This document shows positions 59,387 through 64,000 of a DNA stretch of 64,000 nucleotides, piece after piece. Both the position numbers and the translations under genes were made by a program. Source of the DNA: Lachnospiraceae bacterium (GTDB taxonomy: Bacteria; Bacillota; Clostridia; Lachnospirales; Lachnospiraceae); NCBI GenBank assembly GCA_029224965.1, contig JAQXVO010000030.1:62001-126000 (forward strand). Direction: 5' to 3'. Each line of letters starts with the position of its first letter. Within the stretch, counting starts at the first letter, position 1. The notes below the pieces were generated by a model. It worked only from the letters and a program-made list of their open reading frames with translations. It did not search any database and was not told the origin of the DNA.

Positions 59387-62059
59387 TTACTCCTTTTGAT
59401 CCGCTTTTTTATAGACCGTTCTGGAATCCTCTTCCATCCGGACTAACAAACCATCCTCCAGCATCTCTTGAATGGTCTTTTCCGTTTCTTCTTTTGAAAT
59501 GGAAAGAACCTTTTGAATTTCTTCGGATGTGATCGGAACCGTGGCTGTAATCCGAAGAATTTTGGCTGACAGACTGTCCGCTTCCTTCGAATCCTGGATC
59601 ACAGGTTTCAAGTGCTTCTCTTCTTCCTCTTTCTTCGCCCGTTCCGCATTTTCATGGAAGTTCGTAGAAATCTGATAGTAGATCGGATTCTTATTACTCA
59701 TGCGACAGTCGAAAAGAATCACTTTCTTTCCCCAGACCATCAGACCATAACCGGGCTGAGGTTCTGACAGGCTTTTATATTCCATCGAGGAAAGATCCTG
59801 AATTTGTCGGATGGCATTCGCATCCATACCGCCCTGGTCCAGAAAGCATTTGTATCCGCAGTTTGAAAACATATCTCTAAGCTCCGGATTGTCGATAGCC
59901 CTGGAAAAATTCTGCATGGCCATCGTTACAATGCCGCCGAATTTTCGATAGGTCACAACCGCTTTCAGAAGCATATTTGCGGAAGATGGATTTGCTGTAA
60001 CAACCTGCGTCTCATCGATAATCAGACGAGTAGCTCGCTGATATTTACGGTTATATGACATTCGATTCGACAGGAAAAACATGACGGTAATCATGACCGG
60101 CTCCCAGAACTCGCTGGAAACATTTGCCAAACCAAAGACTACAAAACGTTTGTGCAGATTTAGGTTTGACGGATATGCAAACATATCGTATGCACCCTCT
60201 GTATACTCCTGGAGGGCGTTAAACATGGTATGAATCATATCTTTATCGTGGTCATTTTCAACGGTCTGCTCCAGCTTTCCAAGTTCATCCCGAAGATCTT
60301 TCAACGTTGGCTGCCATTTTAATCTTCTTTGAGTAAATGCTCTGTCATAAAGATTACGGATACATTGTCCGACAAAAGACTGATGTTCCTGGGAGAACAC
60401 CATATTTTTCATGGCAGCCGCACAGAAAGAAAAGACCCATCCGGTCACATCAGCGATAAATGCGTTAATGACCGCATCCCGATTCGGCGTCTGGTCCAGA
60501 AAAACTTCGTCCGGAATCTCCATTGGATTCATGTGATATTGAGATTTCGGCGTAAAATCGATGTACTGTCCGTCATAAAACTCACAAATCGTCTGGAACT
60601 CGTTCTGAGGATCAATGATGGTCAGATCATCGTGTGTCGAAAGAAGCGTCTGTACGACCTCCGTTTCCTTTATGAGAAAGGATTTTCCGGAGCCGGTATG
60701 ACCGACAATCATTCCATGCGGAGAAGCAAGTTTCTTTCGGTCGGCAAAGATCAGATGTTTCGTGGTACGGTTGACACCGAAAAACATCCCGTTTGGTTCA
60801 ATCAAATCCTGGGCATAAAAAGGCTGCAAAGAAACCAGGGAAGAAGAAAAGTAAGCTCTCCGATGTTTTACCAGTCGGCATCCTATCGGAAGAGCCGTAT
60901 TGAATGCCTTGATCTGCACATAATTCATGGTTTCCAGATTCACGCCGACATCTTTTCCCGTTTGAATCGCTGATTTAATCCGTTCCGCTAACTGATCTTC
61001 CGTACTTGCTGTCACAACCAGAAGAACACCGACCAGGAAACAGGATTCATTATTATCATCCACCTGGTCGATATATCCTTCCAGTTCTTCCTTCTGCTTC
61101 TCCTTCAGATAGGACACACCAGCCATGATCTGTCCGCTTTTCCGCTTCGAATCGATCTCGTTCGCAATCGCACGTTCATTATTGATGTTGGCAGATTTTA
61201 ATTTCTGATTCAAAACGGCCTTGTCAACCGGAGCATAATCAATCGTACAGAAAGATTGGTAGTCTACATTGGTCAAAGAATAAATCGTCTGCCGTTCGTT
61301 TAGCGTGGACGCAACGGAACGGGCAAAAAGGACAGATACATACTGCTTTCCGTTAAACACCATAAAATTCTGCTCCGCATTGATGGATACGGGAATCACA
61401 TCATGGACCGGATCAGCTAACTCATCGACAAAATCGTAGTTTATCGTGTCCTCAGACCGATAAAAGAAGTTCGACAGGATATCCAGTCGCTGCTTAGCAT
61501 TAAGGGGCAGAATGACGGACTGGAGGCTCTTAAAGAGCCGATCCAGTTCCGTATCCATGCCTAAAAGATAGCTTCGTGCTTCTTTGTAGGAGTATGATCT
61601 TACTGTTATGGTCAGATACATAAGTTTTTTTAGATTATGGAGGTCTGAATCCTTGATTTTTTCGGAAATCCATTCCTGCATTCCCTTATAAATCGAGGGA
61701 TAGTTATCCTTGTTAATATCAGAGAAAACAGAATCGATGTACTCCTGCATATTCTGGTATTCGTTGGCAACCGTAATTTTGAAATCACAGCTTAATGCGT
61801 TTAATACTTTCGCCAGATTCCGAAGAACATCCATCTGCTCATCTTCATCACGATTGGCATAATTGATATCCGAGAAGATATAACAGCGATCATACTGACA
61901 GGGATTTACCCCTTCCTCAATCTGAAAAATACCATTCGGATAGATCTTGGAAATACAAAAAGCATCCCGGCAATTCATGGGATGCTCCTTTTTTTTCGTT
62001 AACTTTGTGATATAACTGGACTGCCGAAACTTGGCATCCGGATTAATAATGAAGGCCAT
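59387..62059 (-). CDS. VirB4-like conjugation ATPase
   Basis: 890 aa. Walker A VGHTGSGKS (452-460), TIIDPQNEF, and LIIDETQVV with AMQNFSRAID identify a VirB4/TraE ATPase powering the channel. The C-terminal about 80 residues (SEEIQKVLSISKEETEKTI) look like an added winged-helix-type extension. Its ATG directly follows the stop of prgI. Confidence 0.95.
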   Translation of the reverse strand: MAFIINPDAKFRQSSYITKLTKKKEHPMNCRDAFCISKIYPNGIFQIEEGVNPCQYDRCYIFSDINYANRDEDEQMDVLRNLAKVLNALSCDFKITVANEYQNMQEYIDSVFSDINKDNYPSIYKGMQEWISEKIKDSDLHNLKKLMYLTITVRSYSYKEARSYLLGMDTELDRLFKSLQSVILPLNAKQRLDILSNFFYRSEDTINYDFVDELADPVHDVIPVSINAEQNFMVFNGKQYVSVLFARSVASTLNERQTIYSLTNVDYQSFCTIDYAPVDKAVLNQKLKSANINNERAIANEIDSKRKSGQIMAGVSYLKEKQKEELEGYIDQVDDNNESCFLVGVLLVVTASTEDQLAERIKSAIQTGKDVGVNLETMNYVQIKAFNTALPIGCRLVKHRRAYFSSSLVSLQPFYAQDLIEPNGMFFGVNRTTKHLIFADRKKLASPHGMIVGHTGSGKSFLIKETEVVQTLLSTHDDLTIIDPQNEFQTICEFYDGQYIDFTPKSQYHMNPMEIPDEVFLDQTPNRDAVINAFIADVTGWVFSFCAAAMKNMVFSQEHQSFVGQCIRNLYDRAFTQRRLKWQPTLKDLRDELGKLEQTVENDHDKDMIHTMFNALQEYTEGAYDMFAYPSNLNLHKRFVVFGLANVSSEFWEPVMITVMFFLSNRMSYNRKYQRATRLIIDETQVVTANPSSANMLLKAVVTYRKFGGIVTMAMQNFSRAIDNPELRDMFSNCGYKCFLDQGGMDANAIRQIQDLSSMEYKSLSEPQPGYGLMVWGKKVILFDCRMSNKNPIYYQISTNFHENAERAKKEEEEKHLKPVIQDSKEADSLSAKILRITATVPITSEEIQKVLSISKEETEKTIQEMLEDGLLVRMEEDSRTVYKKADQKE

Positions 62060-62434
62060 TTATTTTTTCCCTCCCTTCCTGGCAATCTCCGGATCAATTT
62101 CCATCGTAAATATGGTTGTTCCGGGAACATCTTCTTCGGATTCACTATGCAGCTCTTTTGTGTACCAGGTATACATCATTTCTTTTAACAGGTCGGTAAG
62201 AGAAAGATAGCCCTGGAATCGATAGAATCCAATACCAACCGCAGGAATCGCAAAAGGCACGGCAAAATAAACGAGAGTGGCCGGATTCATCTTCGTAAAA
62301 TAATACAGCAGGATCACAACGCCGAAAGCAGTTGCACCACCCGTGATGATAGAGATTAATTCTCTCGCATTGAAGCCTTTCCAAACATCATCCTTGTACT
62401 CTGTCAGGAAGTCTTTATTGATCTGAATTGTCAT
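62060..62434 (-). CDS. PrgI family membrane protein
   Basis: 124 aa. Two hydrophobic helices (ELISIITGGATAFGVVILLYYF; TLVYFAVPFAIPAVGIGFYRF) and the family tail SLTDLLKEMMYTWYTKELH. PrgI proteins always precede virB4 in these ICEs (VirB3-like role). GGAGG lies close to the ATG. Confidence 0.9.
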   Translation of the reverse strand: MTIQINKDFLTEYKDDVWKGFNARELISIITGGATAFGVVILLYYFTKMNPATLVYFAVPFAIPAVGIGFYRFQGYLSLTDLLKEMMYTWYTKELHSESEEDVPGTTIFTMEIDPEIARKGGKK

Positions 62435-62449
62435 GTGTCCTCCAATCTA

Positions 62450-63283
62450 TCACCGTAAGTCAAAAGCCCGACGCATAAAAGCATCCGAGCCTTTTACAGC
62501 AGACGTTATTAAAGTAATCTGTGCCAGGGAGGTGAGAACCGCCTGCCATCCATCAAACCAATCCAAGGCATTCCCGTTATCATTTGAAAATCCCCAGTTT
62601 GAAATCATCAGCCCGCCGATTCGGAGAATCAAAGCAATAATCACAATCTGAAATACATTTGCAAGAAAACTTTTAAACCAGGAAATCGCCGTATTTTCAA
62701 GACCTCGACCACCTGCCATTGTAGACAGAGCAAGCGGAGCAACGGAGATCAGAAGATAAAGATTTAAAAATCGTGCAAAAACTTCGATCATAATTACAAG
62801 GCCAGATATGATGCAGACCAAAAGATAGATCAGCCCGACCACAATTTCCGAAAGGACGGTCGTTACGTCTACATCCGATGGCTGAATATTTATAGAGGTT
62901 CCACTTGGGAAAAAGACAGATTTCATATCGGATGCGACAGTAAAGAAACTCTGCATTAAGGAAATTCCCTGGACCATGAGAGAGTTTGCGATAATTACCT
63001 TGATAATCAATTCTACCCAGTTTTCTATGGTCATATTTTCTCGCAGGTTCGTACTCTGCCTGATAAATCCGATCATAAAAAACAGATTCAGAAGGACAGT
63101 AGCAGCAGAAAGCATCCAAGGATAGACAGTATTACTTACGAAATTCCAGGCATCCGGTGAAATCGTTTCAAGGGTGTCCGACTGCATTAAAGAGCAGGTG
63201 ACACCCATGAACCAATTCCAGATCTGCTGGCCCAGGTTATAAAGGGAAACGACTTTAAAAAAGTCACTGAACCAACTTGGCAT
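62450..63283 (-). CDS. VirB6/TrbL-like channel protein
   Basis: 277 aa with about six membrane helices (MLSAATVLLNLFFMIGFI; ILSEIVVGLIYLLVCIISGLVI; FLNLYLLISVAPLALSTMAG). Matches the CD1112-type TrbL/VirB6 proteins between Maff2 and PrgI in Firmicute ICEs; forms the inner-membrane pore. Confidence 0.9.
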   Translation of the reverse strand: MPSWFSDFFKVVSLYNLGQQIWNWFMGVTCSLMQSDTLETISPDAWNFVSNTVYPWMLSAATVLLNLFFMIGFIRQSTNLRENMTIENWVELIIKVIIANSLMVQGISLMQSFFTVASDMKSVFFPSGTSINIQPSDVDVTTVLSEIVVGLIYLLVCIISGLVIMIEVFARFLNLYLLISVAPLALSTMAGGRGLENTAISWFKSFLANVFQIVIIALILRIGGLMISNWGFSNDNGNALDWFDGWQAVLTSLAQITLITSAVKGSDAFMRRAFDLR

Positions 63284-63296
63284 ATCATAATCTCCT

Positions 63297-63638
63297 TTAG
63301 GAAACGAAAGCAGAAATCAGCTGCGGGGCAAGAACCATGATAAGTCCACCGCCAATTCGTTTGAATGCCGTAGACTGCATCACACCATCCTGTGACTGCA
63401 TGGAAGTACCCCACTCGAAGAATCCCCAGAGAAGAACAATCGCACCGATGGAAGAAATCAAAGCCTTGACAATATCCATAAGGCTCTTGAAGCCATTGGT
63501 TACCGTTTGTGCCCCAGAGCTTGCAAAAACATTGGATGGGAAAAATAGCATGGCACTAAACAAAACGCCAAATACCATGATCCTTTCTGCTTTTTCCGGG
63601 GTTAAGTTTTTCTTGATATTCAAAAAATAATTTTTCAT
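63297..63638 (-). CDS. Maff2 family membrane protein
   Basis: 113 aa. Two hydrophobic helices, the first with a signal-like AMLFFPSNVFASSG, the second IVKALISSIGAIVLLWGFFEW; tail FKRIGGGLIMVLAPQLISAF. Size and layout resemble VirB2/TrbC-like pilins, and Maff2 genes always precede trbL in such ICEs. GGGAGG precedes the ATG. Confidence 0.85.
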   Translation of the reverse strand: MKNYFLNIKKNLTPEKAERIMVFGVLFSAMLFFPSNVFASSGAQTVTNGFKSLMDIVKALISSIGAIVLLWGFFEWGTSMQSQDGVMQSTAFKRIGGGLIMVLAPQLISAFVS

Positions 63639-63652
63639 GACAGAATCCTCCC

Positions 63653-63850
63653 TTATCTCTTATTCATGTTCTTACCGATCAGAACACCGCCGACACCGCC
63701 GATCACAATGACAATACCCCAAAAGATTAAGTCTTTGAAGTTTGATACCGAATCCGGAAGTACATTCCGAACAATAAATGCTACAACAATAGATACAATA
63801 AAAATGACTACCATTAAGAGTACTGCTAAAGGGTTTGTTCCTCTTCTCAT
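63653..63850 (-). CDS. Small two-helix membrane protein
   Basis: 65 aa, two membrane helices (LAVLLMVVIFIVSIVVAFIV; LIFWGIVIVIGGVGGVLIG). Possible channel component from its position before maff2; no family assigned. AGAGG precedes the ATG. Confidence 0.7.
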   Translation of the reverse strand: MRRGTNPLAVLLMVVIFIVSIVVAFIVRNVLPDSVSNFKDLIFWGIVIVIGGVGGVLIGKNMNKR

Positions 63851-63941
63851 AATTTTTACCTCTTCTCTTTAAAGAATTTGTTGTTAATCCTATCCTATCC
63901 CGACCTTTTATGGTGGCCGTACCGGATGGCTCTGCATAGTT

Positions 63942-64000
63942 CTATCCCTCCATGATCTGCTTTAAAAGCTGAATACGTTCTTCCTCAAAACGCTTGATCT
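63942..64000 (-). CDS. 3' end of an ICE gene cut by the window edge
   Basis: Only 19 residues are visible, reading IKRFEEERIQLLKQIMEG then TAG; helical and charged, plausibly the tail of a coiled-coil protein. Too short to assign. Confidence 0.4.
   Translation of the reverse strand, partial: IKRFEEERIQLLKQIMEG

Larger units (their letters stand above)
42506..64000. mobile_element. Integrative conjugative element, left part, running off the right edge
   Basis: From beside the rpmE promoter to the window end the DNA is more A+T rich and carries relaxase, coupling protein, VirB4, PrgI, VirB6-like, Maff2, NlpC hydrolase and accessory genes. The left end is not resolved (42506-42583). No tyrosine or serine integrase, replication or cargo resistance gene is in view; the only recombinase-like gene is an IS30-type transposase. 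Confidence 0.85.

Overview
The window looks like the chromosome of an anaerobic Lachnospiraceae-type Firmicute carrying the left part of an integrative conjugative element (ICE). This placement rests on family content: a DUF5716/DUF5717 operon, a DUF6465 protein, an 88-aa acidic protein typical of that family, fused 2-hydroxyacyl-CoA dehydratase/activator, NfnAB, AddAB, and Firmicute-style -35/-10 boxes and AGGAGG ribosome binding sites. The species is not identified.

Bases 1-42505 are core chromosome, almost all on the minus strand. From the left: the N-terminal part of a GH13 debranching-enzyme homologue that lacks the expected catalytic carboxylates; a DUF1292 gene (+); a PcrA/UvrD-type helicase; a 180-nt structured RNA candidate next to gltX; gltX with a TPR protein, a DnaK-like ATPase (DUF5716) and a 1187-aa DUF5717 protein upstream; nfnA and gltA/nfnB; two different COG0523 GTPases; argS; a VanZ protein; glnS; and a rhomboid-fold protein with a consensus promoter. 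On the plus strand follow a 1437-aa 2-hydroxyacyl-CoA dehydratase fusion and htpG, the latter behind a perfect CIRCE operator. Back on the minus strand: a DUF6465 protein, a foldase-like lipoprotein, addA, addB, prfA, prmC, a DUF1385 protein and rpmE.

Bases from about 42506 to the right end are more A+T rich and belong to an ICE whose far end, including any site-specific integrase, lies outside the window. Next to rpmE lie a small HTH gene and an RHH gene overlapping an IS30-type transposase. Then come the VirD4-like coupling protein, a PcfB-like protein, an XRE regulator, a DUF5688-like protein and a class B sortase. A small plus-strand cluster lies between 51.3 and 52.95 kb. The mobilisation genes (MOBP-like relaxase, MobC-like, DUF4315) and the mating channel (NlpC/P60 hydrolase, VirB4, PrgI, VirB6/TrbL-like, Maff2) complete the module. 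A gene-free stretch at 56.75-57.35 kb holds phased TGTAAC iterons and an oriT-like hairpin between mobilisation and channel genes.

Non-coding DNA in the ICE is unusually structured: a five-hairpin RNA candidate ending in a terminator, a 200-bp inverted repeat, duplicated promoter regions with 10-bp tandem operators, and a recurring 19-bp palindrome.
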